Shown here: one piece after another, positions 1-10,188 of the stretch
Layout of the letters: each line of letters begins with the position of its first letter
How positions within the stretch are numbered: position 1 is the stretch's first letter
From: Metellina segmentata
Lineage: Eukaryota; Arthropoda; Arachnida; Araneae; Tetragnathidae
Direction of reading: 5' to 3'
Assembly: GCA_947359465.1 (NCBI GenBank)
Contig: OX375881.1
Coordinates: forward strand, 78,961,914 to 79,025,913
DNA length: 64,000 bases
The notes under the pieces: model-generated
The model's input: the letters and a program-made list of their open reading frames with translations, nothing else
The model's database searches: none
Told to the model about the DNA's origin: nothing
Translations under genes and position numbers: made by a program

Positions 1-531
1 TAATGTAATATGTTAGATAAAATGTTTACATTAGCTGGTTCTATAAAAATACTCATTTTTCGCATAATTAATGAAAGTATAATTTTTACTGAAAATTATT
101 TCAACAAATTATTCGTTTTCTTATAAACATATAATTTGGAGGTAAAACAATAAGGTTTTGGAAGAAATTTCTCAAACTCCACACCCTTACATCTAAGTTT
201 TACAATTAAAGGAATGCACTCAATATGCATTACTATAATGTCTTAGTCGTCATATACGTTAGCAATTTAGCACCGTATTCATAACCTTCTAAATTCCGTT
301 CTTTGGAACCAACATACGGTAATTTTAATTTGTTTCTAAGGCCACAAAAGCCTGTATTTGATTAGATCATGAAAATTTTTTCATTTTGTGTGACTTACAT
401 CAGTCATACTTTCGCGATTTTCTTCTGAACATTTCGTTGTTAAATCTTTTATGGTTGCTTAAGAATATACTGCAACAGTGTTATCATTATCAAAAACTCA
501 TGCATGTCAGGAATAGTGCATTCACTTAAGA
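1..531. other. AT-rich sequence, nothing recognised
   Basis: No open frame of note, no terminal repeats and no known repeat family are visible in this stretch. Confidence 0.5.
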
Positions 532-588
532 TTTCATTTATATTCAATAAAGAATAAGAATTCACTTATATTCAATAAAGAATAAGAA
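532..588. repeat. 28-bp tandem duplication
   Basis: Two adjacent copies of a 28-bp unit containing TATTCAATAAAGAATAAGA, with only a few changes between them. A simple local duplication. Confidence 0.7.
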
Positions 589-856
589 TTGCCCTCATTT
601 CGGACATCAGTTTGTTTGCCATAAAAAAAAAACCTTCATACTCAAAGGAATGTTCAGTGATGTGTTATTCGAGATAACATTTTAATCGGCAATGAGTAAA
701 CGTTGTTTTAATTACATTGCCGTCTGTAAGAACGATGTTTTAATGTATTTGTATTCAATGGAGGTCAATTTATTTAGACGTCAGGTTCTATAATCCTACT
801 GGTTGTCTCTAAGAGGTATCTTGTTACTAGTAAAACTGACCCCATCTTGATTGGAT

Positions 857-975
857 GACGATATCTCGTCCTTAGAAAACCTAACCAGATCTTGTTCATA
901 AAAAATAGGTAATATTTTGATGACGACATGTCTCGTCATTGGCAAAATTGATCTAATTGAACGAAATATCTCGTC
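857..975. repeat. Diverged single copy of the palindrome-bearing 288-bp satellite
   Basis: Three decayed versions of the inverted motif (ACGA..TCTCGT type) start near 857, 922 and 961. The gaps, 65 and 39 bp, compare with 79 and 43 bp between the three motifs in each unit of the array at 2525-3970. The surrounding words (TTAGAAAAC, CCAGATCTTG) also match that unit, so this is a dispersed relative of the satellite. Confidence 0.6.
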
Positions 976-1051
976 GAAACTATTTGGAGGGTTAGTTGTT
1001 TATAATGAGCTTTGTGGGGTAATACCTACATATGGATATGCTACGCTAGGG

Positions 1052-1190
1052 CTTCGTCATCTGACCATGGTTCAAAATTACTAAGTACTGTCCTCGGATC
1101 TTTCCCTTAAGGGATTGATCCCGGAACAGTCGTCAATAGCCCGTTGTGTTGCTCTAGTACGACGTTAATTAAAAAATTACCAATTACCAA
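1052..1190 (+). repeat. tRNA-derived SINE, 3' part
   Basis: Matches the body and tail of the complete SINE at 50182-50515: the CGTCATCTGACC block, the GGTTCAAAATTA block, TCGTCAATAGCCCGTTGTG, the ACGACGTTAATTAAAAA end, and a short ATTACC-type tail. The tRNA-like head is missing. Confidence 0.8.
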
Positions 1191-1194
1191 TTGC

Positions 1195-1440
1195 TACGCT
1201 AGGAACAAGACAGGCAATATCAAGTAATGAACATACATACAAGAAAAGATTCACTAACACAGAACAGATAATTGGTAATTTTTAATTAACGTCGTACTAG
1301 AGCACCACAACGGGCTATTGACGACGGTCCAGGATCAATTTCCTAAGAGAAAGATAAGAGCACAACACCTGAGCTCGCACCCTACTCTCCAAACTTCCAC
1401 ACCAACCCAACGTGACTCAGAAGAGAGAAATACAACCATG
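1195..1440 (+). repeat. Dispersed repeat 'family B', interrupted by a SINE
   Basis: The pieces 1195-1270 (ending CACTAACACAGAAC) and 1413-1440 (CAGAAGAGAGAAATACA) together follow the order of the uninterrupted repeat at 52522-52640. The gap between them is filled by a minus-strand SINE, so the SINE inserted into an older family B copy. Confidence 0.55.
1271..1415 (-). repeat. tRNA-derived SINE, 3' part
   Basis: Reverse complement of the SINE body: AATTTTTAATTAACGTCGTA, then the AACGGGCTATTGACGACGG block, and AACTTCCACACC near the far end. With the copy at 1052-1190 it forms an inverted pair about 80 bp apart. Confidence 0.8.
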
Positions 1441-1554
1441 GAGACACTAAACCTACGCCGCCTACAAGTCACAGGTTGCTACCCACTGATCCGCGACGTC
1501 CCCATCACTCGGAGGGGTGATTATGAAAAAGAAAACCAAACACACCGGTAAACG

Positions 1555-2400
1555 AAAATATAAACAATTGGCCTCTGTAAAAGCCCGAACCCTTTCAGAA
1601 GAATCCCGCCAGTTTCCCACAGTTCAATACCCGCGGCGGCAGCACTTCATAAAAATAACCCCGTAATAAATGCCATTCTACCCTACTTTCGCTGCGACAC
1701 TCCGAAGTGGATAGACACGGGAATCCCCTGAATACAAATCGCGCATTTTATTCAACTTCTGGACCGACGCGAAATGGGCCCAAAAAGCAACCAAAAAAGC
1801 GCCATCCCACTTCTCGCCCCCAGTCACGTACATTTTACAGCGGGTCAAAAATCTCTCTGACATCAATTTGCGCCGTAAACGCACGGTATTTTTACGGCAC
1901 CCGTAAATACGGCTTCTTCCCGAAGCAGGTTTTGTGTGTAACGTTTGCTGCGGCTGGCAAGACGTCCACGTATGTGTGTGTCCTTTCCTTTCCCCCCCCC
2001 TCGGCGTGTGTGCTGGTCGATAGGCAGGGCTCCTAGAAAATCGCACACACATGCACCCCCATCCCTGCAGTCAGGATTTTCCTTAATGGACGAAGATGTG
2101 ACAGGAGAGTGTTGTTTTTCCCACGTAGATTGGGTAATAAGAGATAGGTGAAAGGGATTCTTTCTTTTTTTGAAGTCTCCGCGCGCTTTTCCTGTTTTGT
2201 GTCGGGCGGGTTTAAGTTTCGGGGAAATTTTCGGCGGATGACAGGGGACTCGGAGCTTGAACTGAAGTGAAGGGATCTGGAGGAAACTTTAATGGAGTTA
2301 GAGTGAGAGGGGTGACAGGAAGATACTCGCCCTCCGATACGGGTATGACGGCGAAGATAGGTAGCGGGCTAATGAAGCGAAGTGTGGAATGATCACCGGA
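1555..2400. other. GC-richer unique block, no gene recognised
   Basis: This stretch has clearly more G+C and CpG than its surroundings and carries overlapping open frames on both strands (longest 124 codons, minus strand, 1678-2052). None has recognisable domains, the frames overlap each other, and the translation is compositionally odd. It may be untranslated or promoter sequence of a neighbouring gene, or an unrecognised repeat. Confidence 0.3.
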
Positions 2401-2524
2401 TCAGACGAAGATTCTAAGTCGAACTGCAAAACATTGAAGATTAAGTAAAAATGAAATTAAATATAGTAAATAGAATAGAAACTATGACAGGTGTGTGGTA
2501 GTTGGTAGGTTGGGAGGTAACTTG

Positions 2525-3970
2525 CCCAAAGTTCAACTTTGTCTTAGCTGTGTCGAAGAAAGTTTGAAAGTTGCCTAACCCTTCTTGTGTTTGTCTTGTC
2601 ATTAATAAAACTCTTCAGTTCTTTATGGACGAGATATCTCGTTGTGAGACGAAAACAGACCAGATCATGACTTCGACATCATAAAAGGTATCACCGATAC
2701 CTAGATGATGAGATATCTCGCCATTAGTACACTTTCTCAAATCTTGATGGACCAGATATCTCGTGAAAACCACTTGGAAAGTTGATGAAAACAAGCAAGA
2801 AATATTTTCAATCGAAATCTTAGATGTCCCGAAGCAAGTTTGAAAGTAACTTTACCCTCCAGATGGTTGTCTTGGCGATTTATCGCTTCATTAGAAAACT
2901 TATCAGATCTTGATGGACGAGATATCTCGTTGTGAGACGAAAACAGACCAGATCATGACTTCGACATCATAAAAGGTATCACCGATACCTAGATGATGAG
3001 ATATCTCGCCATTAGTACACTTTCTCAAATCTTGATGGACCAGATATCTCGTGAAAACCACTTGGAAAGTTGATGAAAACAAGCAAGAAATATTTTCAAT
3101 CGAAATCTTAGATGTCCCGAAGCAAGTTTGAAAGTAACTTTACCCTCCAGATGGTTGTCTTGGCGATTTATCGCTTCATTAGAAAACTTATCAGATCTTG
3201 ATGGACGAGATATCTCGTTGTGAGACGAAAACAGACCAGATCATGACTTCGACATCATAAAAGGTATCACCGATACCTAGATGATGAGATATCTCGCCAT
3301 TAGTACACTTTCTCAAATCTTGATGGACCAGATATCTCGTGAAAACCACTTGGAAAGTTGATGAAAACAAGCAAGAAATATTTTCAATCGAAATCTTAGA
3401 TGTCCCGAAGCAAGTTTGAAAGTAACTTTACCCTCCAGATGGTTGTCTTGGCGATTTATCGCTTCATTAGAAAACTTATCAGATCTTGATGGACGAGATA
3501 TCTCGTTGTGAGACGAAAACAGACCAGATCATGACTTCGACATCATAAAAGGTATCACCGATACCTCGATGATGAGATATCTCGCCATTAGTACACTTTC
3601 TCAAATCTTGATGGACCAGATATCTCGTGAAATCTGTTTGGAAAGTTGGTGAAAGTAAGCAAGAAATCTTTTCAATCGATATCTTAGCTGTGCCAAAGCA
3701 AGTTTGAAAGTTACCTTACCCTCCAGATGGTTGTCTTGATGATTTTTCCTGTCATTAGAAAACTCATCAGATCTTGATAGACGAGATATCTCGTTGTGAT
3801 CCAAAATCAGGCCTTATCCTGATCTCGGCATCATAAAAAGAATCACCATTACCTTGATGACGAGATACCTCGTCACTGGCAAACATTATCAAATCTTGAT
3901 AAACGAGATACGTCGTGTAAACCACTTGGAAACTTGATGAAAACAAGCAAAAAATGTTTTCAATCGAAAG
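2525..3970. repeat. 288-bp satellite array with palindromic motif
   Basis: Units begin at 2628, 2916, 3204, 3492 and 3780, an exact 288-bp period, with partial units at both ends. The first three full units look essentially identical and the fourth is diverged in its second half. Each unit carries a perfect 14-bp palindrome ACGAGATATCTCGT, two imperfect versions 79 and 122 bp further on, and a GGTATC-N3-GATACC inverted repeat. Short frames called here are shadows of the repeat. Confidence 0.95.
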
Positions 3971-4199
3971 CAGTCTTCATCAAGAAGAAAAATAGCAATT
4001 TGAATAAAACTAACAATTTGAGGGATATTGCCTCTGAAATTCCATTGTGTCATATAAAAGTTCATATTAGCACAAAAGCATAGATTTTTCGTAAGGAAAA
4101 AACGTGGTGATCGTAAAAGTTTTAAAGACATTCCATAAAGATGTGTCATACTAAAATGATGCAATTGTCATGTATACATAAGTATATATTCAAAATTAT

Positions 4200-4980
4200 A
4201 AAATTCGAACTCCATCACGTGTTTAAACTTTATGAAGAAACGTAAAATAGTGACTTAAGAGAAGAAAGCTTAAGAATGCGAAAAGCAACTGGAATAGATT
4301 GGAAAAATCAATATTAATTTGCACATTGTTACCTAAGGTGGTATTTCATCAGATCCCTGACGTGATTGCTTTATTTGTAATAAGTTATGCATCTTCAGGA
4401 TGCACAACAAAAATAATTTCTCTGAATTAACATAAGCTCTCTGATTTTTACATCAATTATGGTTATTACAAATTGTCAAATTTGGTTACAACCCAGATCT
4501 GGTAGTAAACAGATATTTAAAAAAAATTAACCTGATAAATATTATATGGACATTGAGTTGATTTTCCTATCCTCCACTCTAGATCTCTTCGTGACAAGTC
4601 TATTCTAGTACCGTCTGAAATCCTACCCAGCTAATCTTTGACATGTTGTCAATTTGGTTGTGACCGGGTTAGTGTAACACTACAGTGTGACTCTATCCTA
4701 TCAACTCTATAGTCCATGTGCCGTAAATCATGTCACATCCATGTAATTCAGATGATTCTACTTCTATTGAATCAATTAAGGTAATCCGCGTTAAACCTAA
4801 TCGGATTTAAAATTCAACTTTAAAAAGCACTGTAGTTGACTAAATGGAGAATAGTTCGGTAGATCAGTAGACTTATCACTTGACCATCACGTGAAGTAGA
4901 TGTCCAATGATTTATCTGTGAAAATTCACAACACGGATTGTTGTTAGCTAGTTTTAAACACATTTCCGAAATTAAAACTT
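4200..4980. other. AT-rich sequence, nothing recognised
   Basis: No coding frame, terminal repeat or known repeat family is visible. Confidence 0.4.
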
Positions 4981-5158
4981 GACATGGTGTGTAAGTTTGG
5001 AGAGTGGGGTGCCAGCTCAGGTGTTATCTCGTCATCTCACCGGGGTTCAAAATTATGTGGTGTTGTCTTCGGGTCTTTCCCTTGGGGGATGGATCTAAGA
5101 CCGTAGTTTATACTACGTTATGTCGCTCTAGTAAGACGTTAATTAAAAATTCCTACCC
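4981..5158 (+). repeat. tRNA-derived SINE, 3' two-thirds
   Basis: Contains the SINE blocks GTTTGGAGAGTGGGGTGCCA, AGCTCAGGTGTTATCTCGTC and the terminal GACGTTAATTAAAAATT. The head is missing. Confidence 0.85.
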
Positions 5159-5765
5159 TTATATATTTCACAAAAGTATATCGCTGCTGTTGTAATTATG
5201 ATGGTAATTTTCGCAGATTTTCAATAAAGGGATTTTGAAGAGTATCAGTGAGTTAACAACTTACAAAAAACGGTTTTGAATTTTCATGAATTTAGAATAT
5301 TTGAAATTCTGATTTTATTAAAAACCACATAATAATTTCGCAATAGTTCATTTAAAATTCACATGTTCTGATACCCGTATTTTATTGTGAGCCCCTTCCA
5401 GCAGAAGTTGAATAGAATTTTTCTCAGAATGAGAATTTTTAACTCTCGGTGAAAACTTTAACTCAAACTATTCAATTTGGATGAACTATTAAATTTGCAA
5501 TGATATTCAATTATGACATCTTCTAAACAAAATTCTGAAATACAGTAGGCGCTATATTCAAATTTTAAAATATCATGTGGGAAAATTTTTGATAAAAACA
5601 ATTATGGTAACAATTTATTGATTATTTCATATTTTGTTCAGCTTTGAAATTTTATATATCTGTACTCTCTTGCTCATTTTAGTCATTATTTCGGTAATAA
5701 ATGCATGTGTTGGACTCAAAAAGCTGTATAAGAGTTCTTGTAAATATTTGTCTTCATATTTATCA
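5159..5765. other. AT-rich sequence, nothing recognised
   Basis: No supported feature. Confidence 0.4.
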
Positions 5766-5812
5766 CAATAGTCCGTTGTGTTACTACAGTTAAACATTAA
5801 TTAAAAATACTA
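5766..5812 (+). repeat. SINE 3'-end fragment
   Basis: Shares AATAGTCCGTTGTGTTACT and ACATTAATTAAAAATACTAA with the SINE tail. Only the last 45 bp or so remain. Confidence 0.6.
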
Positions 5813-6908
5813 ATACATAATATTTAACGTATAAATCATTTGGGATAGTATATTTTTATCACAAAATATCATAAATAAATTGCTTCAAAAAAATATTACT
5901 TTGAAAACCACTTTAGAGCAAGATAATTACTCTGATTTGGTTTTGTAAAACACATTCAAAGTTATGCCTATTTTTATCAGATCAGCAAAACGTATACTGT
6001 TTGGTGTGCCCTGCAAAATTGTAGTAATTATTTAGTCTTTTCTTTAATGTGAAAAGGGTTAGAAAAGGCTTTTCTAAATTGATTGAGAACTTCGGATTAT
6101 ATTTGTTCAAACATTTAATAATCAAAATAACTTGTTGCTTTTTAGTTTTGATATCTGTATGACTGTTAAGATTTACTGTGAACTTTCCAATTAGTATAAA
6201 TAACATTTAAAAGTGAAGTAACGTTCTAAGAAAATAATTAGATCCTAACACATGGTAATATAATTATTTACAGGTATTTTTGAAAACAAAAAGTAATAGT
6301 AATTAAATTTATTCAACAAAGGTATTTCTTGTATATCACATCTGTAAATAGAAAGTTGAAGACAGCTTCGAGACATGATATTTTCTAGCACATAAATCAG
6401 CGTATTTATTTTAAAGAATATTTTATTCTGAAAAAAAAGCTTTACCTCATCATTACATAAAAAAAAGTTACTGACATTCACCTCTGTGTGTCAGAACTCC
6501 TCAGAAATACAGTATCTGTAATGATGGAAGGATTTATGTGTGTTTAAGGCAGTTTCCGTTTAAGTATGTATCTAGCACTCTGAAGCGATAACAGAAGGGA
6601 AGTAATGGTGATTCATGACTCTCTAATCCAGGGGAAAAGACGTAGGTAACAATTTATCTTCGCAACGCTTAACCTATCCCCTCAGTTTCTTCCTATGTAG
6701 GAGTTATTCGTGCAATATGCTTTTGTTTTAGAGTAATACAATCCAAACTAAAACCGTCTAAGCCCTTTTCTAAGTATAACAATTTTGGCTCAAACTAAAA
6801 CACGGTTTTATTCATCTTGAAGCATCTTTCTCAAGCTCTTTAGCTACTTATTTAAATCATCACTTCTACTGTAGTATTTTATGTTATTTCATTTACGTGT
6901 ATCAAATA
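5813..6908. other. AT-rich sequence, nothing recognised
   Basis: Short minus-strand frames of up to 78 codons are low-complexity translations of AT-rich DNA. No domains or splice-bounded exons are recognised. Confidence 0.4.
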
Positions 6909-6971
6909 CAGTAGCACCTTGATTATCCGAGCTTATATATCCGAACAGTCATCTTGGATGACCAGAAACTC

Positions 6972-7160
6972 GGTAGGTAGATATTTTGATTAACGTCGTA
7001 CTGGAGAAACACAACGGGTTTTTGTAATGGCCCTGAATCATTCCTTAAGGGAATGCTTTTGAATCCCTCTTTGAACACGACTGTCTTTGCATGGATTGGA
7101 ACTCTCTGCCCTTACGATTTTATAATCAATTACTCTACGAACTGGGTTACCACGGCCCTC
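6972..7160 (-). repeat. tRNA-derived SINE with internal deletion
   Basis: Reverse-complement SINE tail (TTAACGTCGTACTGGAG, ACACAACGGGTTTTTG) joins the tRNA-like head (CTGGGTTACCACGGCCCTCC) without most of the body. Confidence 0.7.
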
Positions 7161-7220
7161 CTTAAACTCGGATAACATAGAGTACCACAACACAGCCTGT
7201 TCGAAATACAGAGAAAATTT

Positions 7221-7479
7221 CTGTACTCAGATGGCAAAAAGTTATAAGTCACTTTTCCCCAAAAATTGAGTAAGTCCCATCCTGGAGTCTGGTTTGTAAA
7301 TGTTTAGAAGTTGACAAAATGTCGTAAGTCTTTTGCTTTCAGTTTATGAGAAAACATAGGTGGAAAATTGTAATAAGTCAAAAACCACAGAACCGCATGT
7401 TGAGTCTTGGATCTTAAAATTGCAGTCACGAGAAAATTAAAAAAAAAGTGACTGATAACATTTTGCCATCTGAGTACAG
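7221..7479. mobile_element. 259-bp MITE with long terminal inverted repeats
   Basis: The first 36 bp or so (starting CTGTACTCAGATGGCAAAA) are repeated inverted at the right end with only about three mismatches. Internal copies of a TAAGTC-type word recur. There is no coding capacity. Flanking AAATTT and ATTTG give at best a 3-4-bp target duplication, so the superfamily is unassigned. Confidence 0.75.
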
Positions 7480-7499
7480 ATTTGTTGTACTACATATTA

Positions 7500-7640
7500 A
7501 CTCCTCATTGTCGTCGCGATCATATGTCCTCGTCATTAGAAGAAACTCACCAGATCTTGATCTCAACACAATAAAATGCTCGTTCATGTCTTGATGGCGA
7601 GACATCTCGTTGAAAACACTAGGAGAATTGTTACAAATGC
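7500..7640. repeat. Fragment related to the 288-bp satellite
   Basis: TTAGAAGAAACTCACCAGAT, ATCTTGAT and GCGAGACATCTCGTTGAAAA follow the order of the satellite unit at 2525-3970 but are strongly diverged. Confidence 0.5.
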
Positions 7641-7738
7641 CACTGAAAGATTTATAAGAAAATAAGACTCAGAGTCAAATAAGGCTAGAAAACAAAGACT
7701 CTCGGTTAATCGGATATAGGATAATCATGGTTTTACTG

Positions 7739-9401
7739 CAATAAAGTAGAGTAACCTATCGTTGTATTGTGTCTCGTTATAAAGCTTTATTTTACTTGTA
7801 ATTCAAACAATTTTAATTTTGCGAACGAGAGATAAAAAAATCTGAATCTATTTCTTAAGAACTGAGATTTGAAAGGTTCATTGAAGTTCGTTTATTTCAA
7901 GCAGTGTCCTAAACTGAATTGTTTAAAAATATCTGAATGCATGTCTAAGAAAGAATTTACCTTTCCAAAATTATTTAATCATATTTCGTACTATTAATTT
8001 ATGGGAATTACTTCTATTAAATTAAAGCGAAAATTTATTTTATTCGTAATTTTATTCTTTAGGAACTTAAAAAAATGTGTGCCGAATTTCAATCCAAGAT
8101 TTGCTAATTTGGCCAGGTTACATTCTATTAAAAGACTCGACTTGCAGATGTAGAATTGGATGAGCACCACTTCATAAAGCACTAAATAAACTTCAAATGT
8201 ACTGAAATTTTAAACTCGTTTTTCTTGGAACAGCTTTCTTGACAGCGGTCGGCATGAATAGAATTTTTATAAAACTATTGGGCTGAGATAGGCTTAAAAT
8301 TCTTAGTCTGTTGATGATCTTTTTAATGTTTGGTGAATCGGAAAAGCAATATGTTTTATAGTTTTATAGCGAAAAACTAGGTCCATGTTTTGAGCTAAAG
8401 CAATGATTTGGATTTTTCAAGTCAATATTTCGAAGAGTATTTTTTTAAAAACATTTATGGTTTATCAAACGATAGATACATGTTATGTGTGAAATAAAAC
8501 GCCATTTAAATTTTTTGTTTAAGATCACTGTGAGTGAAAAAATTGTACCAACTAGGGAACACGGAAGTAAGTACGGCGTTATGGATGAGAAAGGTTTGCG
8601 ATCATGATTCTGAATGGAAATGGTTTTTCTGTGAATATCTAAACTATTAATGAATATACGTACGAAGCTTGGAATTATTTCGTTGCATTATTTCTTAAAA
8701 ACAAGATCCCCAAATCGGTAATTTTAGCGAAAAATAGAAAACCTTCTCAAAATTTCGAAGCATTGATTTTGCATTTAACTCACGGTTTTACATAATTTCA
8801 AGCAAATCATTGCTTAATTTAATGTTTAAATTGCGCTTCTTTAGTTTCTTGTAATTTTTGTCTCGAATGGTTTTTTCCTCTTTTCCCTAGAAGCGACATA
8901 TTGAAGGGTTACTGTAATGCTACCATGACGATACTACGAAAATTCCGTCACTGCACTATGCCAATGGCAGAGCATATTTAGGCAACTGAGTAGTACAAGT
9001 CATTGCTGTTTGGTATTAATCCCGTAATAGGAAAGGAAACAGAGAAAACCAATATGTGAAGTATAACCTTTATCAGAATATGACTAACACAATACTTTTT
9101 CGTTTAGTTTCACAGTACAATATGAAAATATTATGAATATCAGAATACAGTTTGAAAATCATCAACCAAATCAGAATAAGTTTTAAAGGGGAATAGCCCT
9201 TCAGACACTCCAAGACGTTTTAATCAAATAGATGCATTTTTTAAAAGCTTGTCCTAATCCATTAGTAAAAGAACTGAAATACTTCTCAAAGTTTTCACAG
9301 AACTAATTAATTAGAATCTTTAAGGCCTGTTTTAATTAGCTACCATATAGCAAGCAATTACAGTACTGGCGAAAAAACAATAATATTTTTTACCAAATAT
9401 A
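7739..9401. other. AT-rich sequence, nothing recognised
   Basis: No supported coding, RNA or repeat feature. Confidence 0.4.
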
Positions 9402-9965
9402 CACTATATGGACAAAGGTATTTAGACACTGCCTGTTTTTCAGAAAAAGTGTTTTATTAATCTATTTAGCAAAGGGTAGGCCTTCCTTTTGCTTGAATTA
9501 CAGCTGCAACACTTCGAGGTATACTTGCCAGAAGATTTCTGTAAGACTGGGCAGGAATATCTCGTCATGCCTCTTGCAAGGCTTGAGAAGAGATTGCAGT
9601 GAAAATCTGCGTGCGTGGCGGTGTCGTACTCGCTCCAGTTTGTTCAAAGTGTTCGATCGGATTCAGATTGGAGTTCTGAAGAGGCTAGTCAAGCAAATTC
9701 ACAGTATTTTCAGGAAAACAGTCCAGCACACGTTTTGTAGTATGACATGGAGCTTGATCCTGTTGGGAGAAACCACCATCATTGCCGAAGTATTGTCATT
9801 GTGTAGGCAAGACCGAACTATCCAGAACTTCGAGGTTAACGTCAGCGTTCATGGTACCAGGTACATAAAGCAATGGGAAGAGTCCTAACCAAGAAAACAA
9901 CCCCACACTAAGATGGATCATTTTCCGAATTTCTGCATTGTCCAAATACTTTTGTCCATATAGTG
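9402..9965 (-). mobile_element. 564-bp non-autonomous Tc1-like element
   Basis: The ends CACTATATGGACAAAGGTAT and, inverted, CACTATATGGACAAAAGTAT form near-perfect terminal inverted repeats of about 27 bp. The element is flanked by TA on both sides (9400-9401 and 9966-9967), the Tc1/mariner target duplication. Inside is only the C-terminal half of a transposase, on the minus strand. It is an internally deleted copy that would depend on a full-length relative for movement. Confidence 0.85.
9466..9915 (-). pseudogene. Tc1-like transposase, C-terminal half, broken
   Basis: Read on the minus strand, the translation contains GLFSWLGLFPLLYVPGTMNA, then QDQAPCHTTKRVLD, then NLNPIEHFEQ, and ends IPRSVAAVIQAKGRPTLC before a stop. 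These match the middle and end of the Tc1 DDE nuclease, including the second catalytic Asp (QDQAPCHT) and the third acidic residue (NPIEH). The N-terminal helix-turn-helix domains and the first catalytic Asp are absent. Frame changes and in-frame stops (for example just after NLLD) break it. Family assignment is firm and it is certainly non-functional. It lies inside the TIR-bounded element 9402-9965. Confidence 0.85.
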
Positions 9966-10090
9966 TACATAAACGTAGATAGTATGTAGATAGATAATGC
10001 TTTAAATTGTTCATTCAGTGTGCATTTTCATTGCCTATGCTTACGGGGAGGTTGTTTCACATTGGGTTTATCCACTGCAGGGGTTTGAGC

Positions 10091-10188
10091 AATGGGTTTG
10101 AGTTCTAAGCAGGAAAAAGAACCCATACTAAGATCGATCGTTCTACGAATTTCTGCACAATGTCCAAATATTTTTGTTCAGATAGTGT
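10091..10188 (-). mobile_element. Second right-end fragment of the same Tc1-like element
   Basis: About 100 bp aligning with 9868-9965, including CCCATACTAAGATCGATCGT, ACGAATTTCTGCA and a decayed terminus (ATTTTTGTTCAGATAGTGTA). No left end was found, so it is a remnant of an independent copy. Confidence 0.7.

Larger units (their letters stand above)
6909..7738. mobile_element. Pogo/Tigger-like DNA transposon relic with nested insertions
   Basis: The left end CAGTAGCACCTTGATTATCC and the reverse complement of the right end, CAGTAAAACCATGATTATCC, form a 20-bp terminal inverted repeat with three mismatches. CAGT..ACTG ends are typical of pogo/Tigger elements, which insert at TA. TA precedes the left end; the right flank is CA, perhaps a mutated TA. 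No transposase is recognisable. The interior has been filled by a minus-strand SINE, a 259-bp MITE and a satellite-like fragment, so this is the oldest element of the cluster. Confidence 0.65.

Noticed and set aside
1678..2052. 124-codon minus and 109-codon plus overlapping ORFs
   Set aside because: Mutually overlapping on opposite strands in a GC-richer block with no homology that I recognise.
2525..3970. CRISPR-like array
   Set aside because: The whole 288-bp unit repeats, with no short repeat and variable spacer pattern, and the genome is eukaryotic.
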